From: Yponomeuta sedellus | Lineage: Eukaryota; Arthropoda; Insecta; Lepidoptera; Yponomeutidae | Length of the DNA: 64,000 nt | Direction: 5' to 3' | Assembly: GCA_934045075.1 (NCBI GenBank) | Contig: OW203751.1 | Coordinates: forward strand, 885,501-949,500 | Shown here: positions 34,782 through 47,984 of the stretch, piece by piece | Position numbering within the stretch: the first letter of the stretch is position 1 | How the letters are laid out: each line of letters begins with the position of its first letter | Notes under the pieces: model-generated | The model's input: only the letters and a program-made list of their open reading frames with translations | The model's database searches: none | Told to the model about the DNA's origin: nothing | Program-made: the position numbers and the translations under genes

Positions 34782-34843
34782 AGAGTGGAGCGGCGCGCGG
34801 AGCCCGCCAACGCTCCGAGGTTCCAGCCCAATCCTCTATTGAG
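34782..34843 (+). CDS. Asator: TTBK/Asator exon 3 (basic leader)
   Basis: Acceptor GATTGTTTCAG, donor GTAAGT. It reads RVERRAEPANAPRFQPNPLL and ends in AG, which with the first G of exon 4 makes an Arg codon. Phase fits both neighbours. Confidence 0.7.
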
Positions 34844-35014
34844 GTAAGTCACGACAACTGTCAAATTCCATACCAATTGCTGTCTCACAAACGTTAGGAC
34901 TCCAACAGACTTTTGATTAGCCCTCCTCTAGTCTATATTTATTTTTAAAAACCTATAACTAATCTTCGTGTAATTTTTAGAACCTCTTTACAATACTCTC
35001 TGTATTACGTCCTT

Positions 35015-35325
35015 AGCACTGGTTAGTGCATTAAACAGAATATAATCGTGTGGGTACAGCGATATCATTCCGATGAAAAACCTAACTGCAGTGAGGTACT
35101 CGGGGCTGCAAGTGACGCAAATTAATTCAGCCAGATGTTGCTGCCTGTACGCAATACAGAGAATAGTGTAAAGAGGTTCGAAATTTCACTGATGCCGGTG
35201 AGTCGCCCATTAGCTCAGTTGGAAAGAGCGCTGGCACGGATAGCCAGAGGTCGCGGGTTCGAATCCCGGCTTGGGTGGAATTTGTAGCCTCTAAATAGGT
35301 TTTTAAAATAGTGCATTAAAAATAT
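35015..35325 (+). mobile_element. tRNA-derived SINE, near complete
   Basis: 5' flank ATCGTGTGGGTACAGCGATA, B box GGTTCGAATCCC, tail TTTTTAAAATAGTGCATTAA. Confidence 0.8.
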
Positions 35326-35432
35326 CGTTATCAACCCTTGTACGTCCCCACTGCTGGCGCACGGGTCTCTTCCTGCATCGCAGGAAGGTTAGGCCATACT
35401 CCACCACGGGGGCCAAGTCCGGGTTGGTGGAG
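35326..35432 (-). mobile_element. 5S-type SINE, 5'-truncated copy just before exon 4
   Basis: Only the 3' third of the family remains, ending about 70 bp before the exon 4 acceptor. Confidence 0.75.
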
Positions 35433-35503
35433 ATGATTCAAAATATAAATAGTGTAATATTTATTAAAATGTTCTACAAGTTCACAACTTAATGTGACGG
35501 CAG

Positions 35504-35645
35504 GTCGCGCACCCTCCCGCACTTCGGCGCGCACCCCCGCTCCCGCTCCGCGTCCCGCTGCGACACGTCGCGCCGCGCGCACCCCATCACCATGGCGACC
35601 GAGGACCTGCTGCAGCCCGGACACGTGGTCAAGGAGAGGTGGAAG
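35504..35645 (+). CDS. Asator: TTBK/Asator exon 4 (leader, internal Met, start of kinase region)
   Basis: Acceptor GTGACGGCAG, donor AAG|GTAGGC. The leading G completes an Arg codon. The frame then reads SRTLPHFGAHPRSRSASRCD, TSRRAHPIT and MATEDLLQPGHVVKERWK, the residues that precede the glycine loop in TTBKs. The Met at 35592 (context ATCACCATGG) could start a shorter isoform. Counting from it as residue 1, the exon ends at residue 18. The upstream 29 codons are open and Arg/Ser-rich. Exons 1-3 and this stretch would add about 100 residues to the longer form. Confidence 0.88.
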
Positions 35646-36249
35646 GTAGGCGGACGATCGGGATGCAGAAATGTGGCTTTCGAAAAAATCAGGATGCTAA
35701 ATTTGTAAAAAAGTGGCTTGGAAAAAATCAGGATGCTAAATTTTCAGGATGTACATATAAAAAAACAGGACGATGAATTTAGGAGGCGAAGATAAAATCG
35801 ACGATCAAAGCCACGATTCTGTTAGTGCATTAGAGTACTATGACACTCGTAGATACATGTCGTGGTCGGGGCATTTAGTCAAAACCCCCCATGACACGTA
35901 TCTACGTGTGCCCATAGATACATGTCATGGTGTGTTTATTCATACCATTGACGCCACAATGCATTACCAGAATGTAGGCACAGGATATAAAAAACTGGTT
36001 AAGAAAAATCAGGATGCTGAATTTTCAGGATGTACATATGAACAAACAGGACCAAGCAGCTGAAAATAAAATTTCTGAATATTTCGGGCGTTTCAGGACC
36101 TGGGCTTCTTCCTCGGGTTTTAAACCCAGGTTAAGAGATAGACCACCCAAGTTTGAATACTAGTTATCAAAAACTATTAAGGATTGCAAATGAAACAATC
36201 AAATTAATGTCTAGAACATAAATCAGTCGGTATAAGCGTTGTCACGTTG

Positions 36250-36350
36250 CGGAGTTCATCACCATGGCAACCGAGGACCTCGGTAGCCCGGCCACGTAGT
36301 CAAGAAGAGGTGGAAGAAACGAGAAAGATCACAATGCAAAAAATGGTTCT
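36250..36350 (+). pseudogene. Degenerate duplicate of TTBK exon 4
   Basis: ATCACCATGGCAACCGAGGAC at 36260 repeats the exon 4 start, and similarity continues through GTCAAGAAGAGGTGGAAG and into the intron (AAAAAATCAGGA). Indels break the frame after a few codons and the donor GT is lost (GGAAGAAACG). It is a non-functional echo about 670 bp downstream. Confidence 0.8.
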
Positions 36351-36498
36351 GAAAAAATCAGGACATAAAAATATTAAAGTTTCGAAATAGGGTTGTACTT
36401 CGCGTCTGTTTCACGTTTGCATCAAGGGTATAGCATTACCAGAATCACGCCGTTTCTAACAAATTGTGATATAGAATGATGAAAAGTCTTCTCAACAC

Positions 36499-37220
36499 AA
36501 TCCGCTATTTGACACGTATCAAATTTTACGCGATAAATGAATATTTCCTATAGTATTTAAAGTAAGAAACCGAAATATATTGATTTTTCTAAGTATGCGG
36601 GATGGCTGCAAAATTTGCAAAGTAAAAATTAATTTTCCTAGTTTAATTCTTAACGGCGAAAACGCTATTCGCCATCTTGAAACCATCTAAAGTATGTAAA
36701 CAAACATCTTTCAGCCAGAGCCAGTGGACATTGATTATTATAGGACTTACATCAAAGTGATCTTCACATAAATATACCCGAGTTTCAATTGATAAAGAGT
36801 CGGGGTCTCTTTTGGCAAGTTTGAGCCAAGTTTTTCGAATGTTAATGTCACTGGGTACACGAATCCACAACTTCCCGGGGGTCTTTATTGACGTGTTTTT
36901 TCATTCTCGAACAATGCAATAATGATGGTATATTTTGGATGTAAATCCGATGAAATAATGGTTTCGTTGTTGTTATTTCACTAAGCTAAGAGATCACTTA
37001 CAGAAAGTTGAATGTCAAACTTTGTTTACAATTTTTTGGACTTCAAACCATAGACAAAAATGGCTGACCGCTTTTTTGGCTGTTTAGGAAAATAAAGATT
37101 TAAAATATATTTTTATGTTGCTTTTAGGTCCCCAAAAAATATACTAAAATATATTTTGGTCTAATGGAAGAGTTATTTACCGTTTAAGACTTACTTGAAA
37201 AGAGAGTCAAATAGCGGATT
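36499..37220 (-). mobile_element. DNA transposon with THAP-domain remnant (copy 1)
   Basis: Perfect inverted ends AATCCGCTATTTGAC/GTCAAATAGCGGATT. On the - strand it reads LWIRVPSDINIRKTWLKLAK, then RDPDSLSIETRVYLCEDHFD. The final CxxH, with the preceding Trp and Pro, matches the second half of a THAP zinc-binding domain, as in the N-terminus of P-element-type transposases. The part with the first two cysteines is frameshifted upstream. No catalytic domain is present. Related: 52848-53495 and 63329-63653. Confidence 0.75.
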
Positions 37221-37480
37221 GCCGATGTGGTTAAGTCGAGCTTCTGGATACCGATGACAAAAGGCTGTAGGCATAGGTGAGCTTCTACTTCTTATTTGAC
37301 TGAGGGTGATCAAGCCCAGTGTTTTTTGTGTTTGTCAAATAATTTCAAGCAGATATCTCGTCATTTGCACCTGTAGGCTGGGTGGGCGGATGATTATAAA
37401 ATGAAATGAAATCAATTTATTTCAACGTAAAGAATGTGCATTCGGTTCGCTGAATGTAGGCCGCTACCTTCGGGCGGTAG

Positions 37481-37836
37481 TGATATCAACCCTTGTATGT
37501 ACCTACTGCTGGGGCAGGGGTCTCTCTCTGCATCGCAGAAAGGTTAGGCCTTACTCCACCACGGGGCCATGTCGGGTTGGTGGAGGATTGCAAGACAGTG
37601 ACGGGCCTAATTGTCAGAAGTTATCAAGCCGCCCATAAGGCCTCTGACATGGCTTAACGACTGCCATTACCTGACAGCCGGCACCATCGGTTTAACGTGC
37701 CTTGCGACGGAAGCGCTCGGAAAAAATGCACCTAGCGGTAGTCACGGGACGGCCACCCATCGTGCTCCTAAACGCGCCTGTTGTTTCTTAACTCAAGTGA
37801 TTGATTCCAATCACTCGGTGAGACTAGGCCACGGGG
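37481..37836 (-). mobile_element. 5S-type SINE, full length
   Basis: - strand copy in TTBK intron 4 directly after a CAACGTAAAG repeat. The 5S-like region is diverged (GGCGCGTTTAGGAGCACGAT). Confidence 0.8.
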
Positions 37837-38088
37837 AATGAAACTATCTGTCACATTAACATTTTGTAATAAATCAATTAATAGTCTGCATTTTCCATGT
37901 AAATATTGTAATATAATAGTCTTAGTTAATTAGTTTAGAAGTTATATTTCAAATACAATGTCAATTGTTCCTGAATAAATAACTGAAATGAAATGAAAAA
38001 TAAAATGAGCGCTTCTGCAGCGTTTTTCGGGCCGTAGTGCAGAAAGAAAAAACACTCATCTCTGATGATAATCGAAACACTGCTCTAA

Positions 38089-38262
<174 letters not shown>

Positions 38263-38456
38263 TAATAGGGCCCGTGAAATGCAGGTCCAAAATGTTTGTT
38301 AAATTCTGGGGTTTAACTTGGGGCCAAAATTTTTCTTTAACCTCCGCAGTAGTGAAAATCATTATAGATTTTCTAGTGTTGCTAAAATCCAGTTGTATAT
38401 ACTACTTATATTACCAGTTAAAATTTTCTGCTAAATTTCAAACAGGTACATTCATT

Positions 38457-38732
38457 CATTTGTGCTGTGTGGTGTCGGCCTAGACAATAGCACCAACCCA
38501 AATTCTTCCCGCGGGTGTCGTAAATGGTGACTAAGGGACACAAACCGGGGGGTGGGCAGCAGCGCCCCCTGCAGTACAATTCCACCGAACTGCGATCCCC
38601 AACCCGCATGCCCAGCGTGGGGATTATGGGCATTACCCCCCAATGATGGCACAACCTTGCGCTATGGCGCTCATTAGGGGAGGGCTACGTCCAGCAGTGG
38701 ACTAATATAGCCTGAAGAAGAAGAAGAAGACA
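38457..38732 (+). mobile_element. LINE 3' end ('GACTAAGGGACACAAACC' family)
   Basis: It runs from TGTGCTGTGTGGTGTCGGCC through CCGCGGGTGTCGTAAATGG and GTCCAGCAGTGGACTAATAT to a GAAGAAGAAGAAG tail. Confidence 0.8.
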
Positions 38733-39058
38733 TTCATTTGAGCAATAATGCATGTAAGTGAGTGCTTGGAGATCTGTTACACAGGATCATTGCAACTACA
38801 GTCTCTAGCCTGTCATATAGGAATTAGTCTTCTCAAATTATATCTACCGTGTGTCCTGATAATGCAGCGTAGGATGCCCTTTAGCGCACCGGTTCGCTGG
38901 ACCACCGATCTGAGCCAGATGCTGGCAGGTGCTGGATGGGGAAGCCCCGTAACAGAAGGAAGTGGCGTGCCTTGGGAGGGACTTACTGGCCAGGTCTTCC
39001 GGATTGATTGATTGTGATATAATCACCGTCTCTAATTATCCGATATCGATCGGGTTCA

Positions 39059-39325
39059 TCATCATCAACCCATTATGACCCCACCGAGGGGCACGGGTCT
39101 CTTCCCTGAGGAAGGTATAGGCCATACTCCTCGACGGGGGCCAAGTCCGGATTGGTGGAGGCTTTCAAGACGAATGGCTGGTCTTACTGTCAGAAGTTTT
39201 CAAGCCGCCCTAAGAACTCTGAATTGGCTTAACGGGTGCCATCTATCGACGGCAGCCGGCACCAACTGTATAACGTGCCTTGCGAAGCACGGAACCGCTC
39301 GGAAAAATGCCATTGTATCCCATAT
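39059..39325 (-). mobile_element. Variant 5S-type SINE, 5'-truncated
   Basis: Same family, diverged (CCCCACCGAGGGGC). On the - strand it ends in GATGATGATGA, a simple tail. Confidence 0.7.
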
Positions 39326-39400
39326 TTAGGAACTGTTGTCTCCGTCATAATTTTTTGGTGTGTACGTTAAAATAATGTTATTATCTTATTCTTACTGTAA

Positions 39401-39592
<192 letters not shown>

Positions 39593-39697
39593 TGATGATG
39601 TATTGATCTCTTTGAAATTTCATTTTATTACAGAGTTATTAGTTTTTTTTTGATATCGCACTCTCTTTTACTTCGCTTGATTGATTAGTAATTATTA

Positions 39698-39965
39698 TGA
39701 GCGGTGGTAGCGGGGCAGCGTAGAACGCCGGCTTCTCAATCGGGAGGTCGCAGGTTCGAACGCCGGTATGTACCAATGACTTTATTTTCTAAGTTATGTA
39801 CATTTGTGGAATTGTGAAATTATTGTAGCTATACTACTCGCTGACGGTGAAGGAAAACATCGTAAGGAAACCCTAGTGTCTGAGGTGCTAGCCTACCTCA
39901 GCGCTTGCTACGTACAATGGCCCAACTAAGAGGCTAAGTGCGGAAATCTCAGGTCTAACTCGTTA
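39698..39965 (+). mobile_element. tRNA-derived SINE 'GCGGTGGTAG' type, diverged
   Basis: Head with B box GGTTCGAACGCC, body GACGGTGAAGGAAAACATCG, diverged 3' part. Confidence 0.7.
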
Positions 39966-40002
39966 TTATTATTATGTTTTAAATTGTCATGAATTATACT
40001 AT

Positions 40003-40130
40003 TTTTATTTTAAATGCACTAACCCGTGCTAATGACAAATTTAAAAACCTATTTAGAGGCCAAAAACTTCACCCATGCCGGGATTCTAACCCGCAACCTC
40101 TGGCTATCCGTGCCAGCGCTCTACCAATTG
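40003..40130 (-). mobile_element. tRNA-derived SINE, partial
   Basis: Tail TTAGCACGGGTTAGTGCATT and B box GGTTAGAATCCC on the - strand. Confidence 0.7.
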
Positions 40131-40279
40131 TCATGAGTTAATTAGTCTATAGGCCATCTACTGACATTTTAGTGCCAGAGTCTGGCGCAGACATGCAAGA
40201 ACCTGTGACTTATTTTAAGAGTATATTGTATACCATGTTTGCCTACAAATAATTTTTATTTTATTTATTTATAGAGCTT

Positions 40280-40830
<551 letters not shown>

Positions 40831-41099
40831 TATAGTTAAAATCGACGAAAATGATAAATAGATCGATAGATAGGGGATACATAATTCATTTTTGCTTATA
40901 GACACACACGCACATAAAGTATCACATAAAAAGTTGAAATTACTTGGACAGATGTACCTGAGATTTTAAGGAAGATTTTTGCCAGCGTTAAAAAGACAAA
41001 AATCTTCCTTTTAGTGATAAGGCCGCCGTCTGTACTCTTAGGTTAAGAAATAGCTGTTCTCTATCTATCTATCTATCTAAAATGAAAATGTTATGTTAT

Positions 41100-41395
41100 T
41101 TCTATTTTAAAAAACCTATTTAAGGCTAAAAATTCCACCCATGCCGGGATTCAATTCAATTCAATTTATTTCAACGTAAAGAATTTACATTCTGTTTGCT
41201 GAATGTCAAAGTACAATGTAACATGAAAGTGAAAGCCGCCGCCTTCGGGCCGTAATGTAGGCCGTAATGCATTCGACCCCCCGACCTCTGGCTATCCGTG
41301 CCAGCGCTCTATCCAACTGAGCTAATGGTCGACTCACTGGCATCAGTGAAATTTCGAACCTCTTTACACTATTCTCTGTATTACGTGTATTACTT
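41100..41395 (-). mobile_element. tRNA SINE split by a CAACGTAAAG repeat
   Basis: SINE pieces at 41100-41152 and 41268-41395 are separated by the repeat at 41155-41267, with ATTC on both sides as a possible duplication. The copy ends about 50 bp before exon 7. Confidence 0.75.
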
Positions 41396-41427
41396 ATCAT
41401 TATATTATATGTATTACTCTGTATTAA

Positions 41428-42386
<959 letters not shown>

Positions 42387-42842
42387 CATGGATTTAGTCT
42401 GTGGTGTATCTAAATTGTTACACAAGTATAAATTATAACTTATGATTATAAATTTTAGTTGATAAATTACGATGGTAAATTATTTATGAAAACACAATGC
42501 CTTAAAACGCTCCTCAGTAATAGTCTGTGGTAAAGGGTAAAAACGTAACCACAGATTAGAGTAAAATCTCTATGTTCAACTGAAATGTGCTAGCCCAAGG
42601 TTAGCTGGAAGAAAATACTTATTAGTATTAAGCTGGCCTTTATACGAACCCCTTTTTGAGCAATAAAGAATTTTTCAATTCAATTCAAATGTGAAATTTC
42701 TATCCTAATCCTCACTCCATAATATAAAACAAAAAAATATCAGTACAAACCAAAAATAATGAACCTTACTTTTTCAACTTTAGTCTATCACATCTTACAC
42801 TGAACTCCTGTCTCAGTTTCAGTTTATCACATTCTACACTAG

Positions 42843-43615
<773 letters not shown>

Positions 43616-45166
43616 CACAGATTAGATAATAGTTACTACGTAACAGATACATCACTCCCATACTAAAGCGAAAATACCTACGCTATAATAGCCTACGAAA
43701 TCTTAATAATAATAACTACTGTTCACAGCGAGGAGAAATATACCATAAGTACCCGCTCAAAGAGTTGAGATTGTGTTGCCCACCGTGCGACTCACGTGCA
43801 AGCGCGTCATCGCACGAATGCGCTAGGGTTGTACCTATGATGATTATTACTGGTCATAAAACGAATGTTGTGAAATAACCATATTTCTTTATTTGTCAAA
43901 AATATGTAATATAAAATGACAAGCTGACTTTGTTTGAGTTGCTATTACATCAGGCCTCCCTATTACCACAAGCCAATTGCGGCGTCTGAAAAGAAACATT
44001 AAGGTATCAAACTTAATTTTTTGTCATTGTGAGCGATTTAGACCGTTTAATCCTGAAATTGGAATGAGTTCTATTTGTCCCTCTCTATTCCTAGACAAAT
44101 ATCTAAAAAGAAGGGGACAGACAAAACTGATTTTAGTTTTTGGATTGGGCGGATTGTGGCGGTCAGAGTCGACCACATTATATTGGTTTGAATTCGAGAA
44201 ATACGTAAATATTTGACATCCATGTTTGTTGTACATGTTTTGTTTCTAATGTTTACTACGAAACACTAAAAAGCCAATTTAGTTGATCCTAAATTAAATT
44301 AACATTAAAAACAACAAAGATGGATACTAAAGTAGTAATATTTTATCGATGGTAACCACCCATCTTTGTCGTGCATGTATTTGTTTTTCACGACTCCACG
44401 AGCGAACTATTATAAAATTGTTATTTTTGGCATTTTCCATCAATTTACGACTAAGATTGTTGTGAGTGCATTTTTTAAATTTTTCGGTATAGACACAGTA
44501 CAGCCGTGAAAACGTGACAGACAGAGACACTTACGCATAATAATGTTAGAACGGATGTGGTTATTTAGAATCAAAATTAACAGTCCACGAAAAAAACCTT
44601 TATGTATTTATTTTACTTTTATAGTACCTACCTACCTAAATGTTTCAAGAAATAAATATAAGATTTAAAAAAATACCATTTAAAATGTTATTAGCCAACG
44701 ACGCATTTTCCCTACCTGGGGCTATTGCGTACGAAATCCCCATATTTTGGAAAAACACATTTTAATCATACAAATTTTTAAATATGTGAAATATTCAAAT
44801 TGGATTTGGAAACCTTATCAAATAATCTTTCTAGGATTATGATATTCCTTCGGGTATGTAGAAATATAAAGGTACATTGGTGGATCAAAAAATTTTTTTT
44901 GAGAAACATGACGCCTTTGCCCCGGTTGACCTTACCTTTCTTCGTCTCTCGGCAGTGAAAAAATGATAATTCTTCATTTGTTTTTTTACCTTTACACCCA
45001 TCCACTGAACAATAATTACGTGGATTCGGCATATCGAGTAGTAAACGCGGGAAACGTGCAGTGCGAGCGCTCAGGCGGGCGTAGCGGCCCTTTGTTGGTT
45101 GTATTGTGGACGATAAGCCGAGCGGCAGGTATAAAACGCGTGACTTTGAGCGAGTGACGGACGCCT
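43616..45166 (-). mobile_element. 1.55-kb THAP-containing insertion with 8-bp TSD
   Basis: GGTGCAGG occurs immediately on each side (43608-43615 and 45167-45174) and removing the insert rejoins the tandem array. No matching terminal inverted repeats were seen by eye. The 8-bp duplication and a THAP exon fit a P-like element; hAT also makes 8-bp duplications. No catalytic transposase segment was recognised in the rest, so it is probably non-autonomous. Confidence 0.75.
44936..45032 (-). CDS. THAP-domain first exon inside the insertion
   Basis: The ATG at 45032 opens MPNPRNYCSVDGCKGKKTNE, then ELSFFHCRETKK. Cys8 and Cys13 (CSVDGC) followed by a SFFH/FP-like block are the start of a THAP zinc finger. 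The reading frame meets a consensus donor, AAAG|GTAAGG, at 44936. The matching downstream exon (the C-x2-H half) was not identified. It is more likely a remnant of transposase than a host gene. Confidence 0.6.
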
Positions 45167-45295
45167 GGTGCAGGTAAACAGCCTTGGCGTAAGATCAAGG
45201 ACAAGGAGTAGGTAAATAGGCTTGTGTAAGGACTATGAGCCGGTAAATAGCCTTAGTATAAGAACTAGAACAAGGCGTAGGTATATAGCGACTGA
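45167..45295 (+). repeat. Continuation of the exon 9-end array
   Basis: Units include GGTGCAGGTAAACAGCCTTG, GTAAGATCAAGGACAAGGAG and TAGGTAAATAGG, the same pattern as 43011-43615. Confidence 0.85.
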
Positions 45296-45329
45296 CCTAA
45301 CGAACGAACGACCAAATTCAAATTCAATT

Positions 45330-45685
45330 CAAATAATTTTATTTCAACGTAAAGAATTTACATTCTGTTTGCTGAATGTCAATGTACAATGTAAAGTGTA
45401 AGCCGCCGCCTTCGGGCCGTAATTGTAGTGGAGAAAAAGGCAGCGGAAAAAAAAACTCCACTCTGACCATCTTTTCTCAAATCATCTTAAAACCAAATAC
45501 ATCAGTTGCCATATGTAAACCTAATAAGATTTCATGATTGCCATTAACAACCCTAAATGCCAAAGCATTAGTCAAATATCTCACAATAATAGGGGAAAAC
45601 ATAAGTGCTGCGGCCAGACACACGAACAGCACTCGTTCACGAGCATAACGCAGTGCTCAGCCATCATCAGTCTCAACCATTTTGG
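45330..45685 (+). repeat. CAACGTAAAG repeat followed by a ~220-bp repeat shared with 27.6-28.0 kb
   Basis: 45330-45440 is the interspersed CAACGTAAAG repeat. 45466-45685 matches 27637-28020 minus the LINE tail inserted there (shared CCAGACACACGAACAGCACT). Confidence 0.75.
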
Positions 45686-45833
45686 AGGGAGATAGATGAC
45701 CCGAACACCACGCTACCATTCGAACGAAATCCGAACGTTTAATCGAAGGGCAAATATTCAATATATCAATTTATATATTTGGAGAACTCAGGTCCAATTG
45801 TATTAGTAAAACAGTTGTTTAAAAACTATGTTA

Positions 45834-46193
45834 TCGTTATCAACCCTTGTAGGTCCCCACTGCTGGGGCACGGGTCTCTTCCTGCATCGCAGAAAGGTTA
45901 GGCCATACACCACCACGGGGGCCAAGTCCGGGTTGGTGCAGGATTGTAAGACAGTGGCGGGCCTTACTGTCAGAAGTTATCGAGCAGCCCATGAGGCCTC
46001 TGACATGGCTTAACGACTGCCATTACATCCGGCACCAACGGCTTAACGTGCCTTGCGAAGCACGTAAGCGCTCGGAAAAATGCCACTAGCGGTAGTCACG
46101 GGACGCTCACCCATCCCGTACCTGACCGCGCCTGTTGTTGCTTAACCAAGCGATTGATTCCAATCACTCGGTTCGCCTAGGCCACGAGCGCTT
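45834..46193 (-). mobile_element. 5S-type SINE, full length with 9-bp TSD
   Basis: ACTATGTTA at 45825-45833 and 46194-46202 flanks the copy. On the - strand it has GGCGCGGTCAGGTACGGGAT and ends GGGTTGATAACGA. It lies about 90 bp before exon 10. Confidence 0.88.
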
Positions 46194-46280
46194 ACTATGT
46201 TAATATACGTCTAATTTATTTAAAAAAAAATTCAATTCGCTTAAAATTCGATCAATATTGACGAAGAACCTCCCCCGCAG

Positions 46281-46481
46281 GTCGGCCTCATGAAAGAGAA
46301 GTACGACCACCGTCTCCTGCTCCGCCACCTGCCTTCAGAGCTGCGTCAGTTCCTCGAGCATATCCAGTCGCTGCAGTATGCCGACACGCCGGACTACAGT
46401 ATGCTCACGGCGCTGCTCGAGCGATGCTGCAAGCGGCGCGGCATACGCGACTCGGACCCCTACGACTGGGAGAGGGATGCG
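46281..46481 (+). CDS. Asator: TTBK/Asator exon 10 (kinase C-lobe)
   Basis: Acceptor CCTCCCCCGCAG, donor GCG|GTGAGT. Residues 231-297: VGLMKEKYDHRLLLRHLPSE, LRQFLEHIQSLQYADTPDYS, MLTALLERCCKRRGIRDSDP, YDWERDA. The PSE, DTPDYS and DPYDWE blocks match the end of the TTBK kinase domain. Confidence 0.96.
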
Positions 46482-47039
46482 GTGAGTTTGTTCAGTCTTT
46501 TCAACAAAAACTTAATTGCATCGCTTCATTCGGGATGCAAAAAAAAAGTGCACCGCCCGAATCGAAAACCATTTCGAGCTTAGCGTCCAAACTACAGTAT
46601 TTTTAATGTAAGAGATTTTTAACATAAAAGACGAGCCTTATTTTAAGTAAATAATAATATTGAAATGCCCTTCATATGACCACTATGATGACGTCACATG
46701 TTTAATCGTCTGTGATAGTAGTTATTCTGTGGAAAAACTACCAATGGCATGTCAACTTAATCTGTCGAACTACTGTCTTTTTACACTAAACCACAGACAA
46801 ATCCAATCGCGAACTCTACCTACACACATAGTATGGAATATATGACGTCACGCCGAATAATATTCATTTTAATTAAATAACAATGATAAACTCGATTGAT
46901 CACGAAAAAAATGAAATTGGTTTCTTAAAATTACGTCTACTATTAAAATATAAAATAAAATCCCATCATAAAAAAAACTTTGCATGCCTAATTGCGTCGC
47001 TGGTTCAAAAGGAAGGAAAGACTTAATAGACTGGACGTA
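46482..47039. other. Intron 10, unannotated part
   Basis: AT-rich, no repeat family recognised. Short frames are not conserved-looking. Confidence 0.5.
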
Positions 47040-47178
47040 ATAGAGAGAGTATTGTAAAGAGGTTCGAAGATCACTGATGCCGGTACTTGCCCAGCTCAGT
47101 TGGAAAGAGCGCTGGCACGGATAGCCAGAGGTCGCGGGTTCAAATCCCGGCATTTAGCCTCTAAATAGGTTTTTAAAA
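47040..47178 (+). mobile_element. tRNA-derived SINE, partial
   Basis: Head with a shortened start (TTGCCCAGCTCAGTTGG), B box GGTTCAAATCCC. Confidence 0.75.
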
Positions 47179-47516
47179 AGACTTAACAGGCCAAGCAAAT
47201 TAACTTCCAGAAAGCTTGATATCAGTTTAATACTTTCGTTTAGTCCTAAATGCGTGTAATCTGAGTTTGCACGGTCCCAGGACGAGAGCTTAACTTTTGG
47301 GGGCTAGAAAACCGCGTAAATTTCGCACATTTTTCAGTTTCGTGCTTGTAGCTCGGAAGCGGTACGTGGGACTGAGAATATCACTGTTTGAGTTCCACGT
47401 TTACGATGCCCTTGCAGGGTTACCATAGCACAGGGTGTCCTAGTTTGGAACCAGGACAAGCGATTGTGTTGTGTGGAAGTTATTAATTTATTGTTGTTTT
47501 TGAGAACGTGAACACT

Positions 47517-47885
47517 TAAAAACCTATTTAGAGGCTAAAAATTCCACCCACGCCAGGACTCGAACCCGCGAGCTCTGGCTTACCTTGCCAGCGCTCTCCC
47601 AACTGAGCCAATGGGCGACTGCCGGCATCAGTGAAATTTCGAACCTCTTTACAACACTCTCTGTATTATGTACAGGCAGCAACATCTGTACGTAATACAG
47701 AGAGTGTTGTAAATAGGTTCGAAATTTCGCTGATGTCGGCAGTCGCCCATTGGCTCAGTTGGTAGAGCTCTGGCACGGTTAGCCAGAGGTCGTGGGTTCG
47801 AGTCCCGGCATGGGTTGAATTTTGAGCCCCTAAATAGGTTTTTTAAAATTGTCCTTAACACGGGTTAGTGCATTAAAAAGAATAT
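47517..47885. mobile_element. Inverted pair of tRNA-derived SINEs
   Basis: A - unit (47517-47700) and a + unit (47690-47885) meet at their 5' flanks around TACGTAATACAGAGAGTG. Together they form a ~180-bp arm inverted repeat. Confidence 0.82.
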
Positions 47886-47984
47886 AATAACGTGAACACT
47901 ATCAAGGACTCGGCCTTCGGCCTCGCGAAGTTTGTCCTTACCTGAATTTAGCGCTAAGATTATCGAATAACTCAGTAATGGCGT

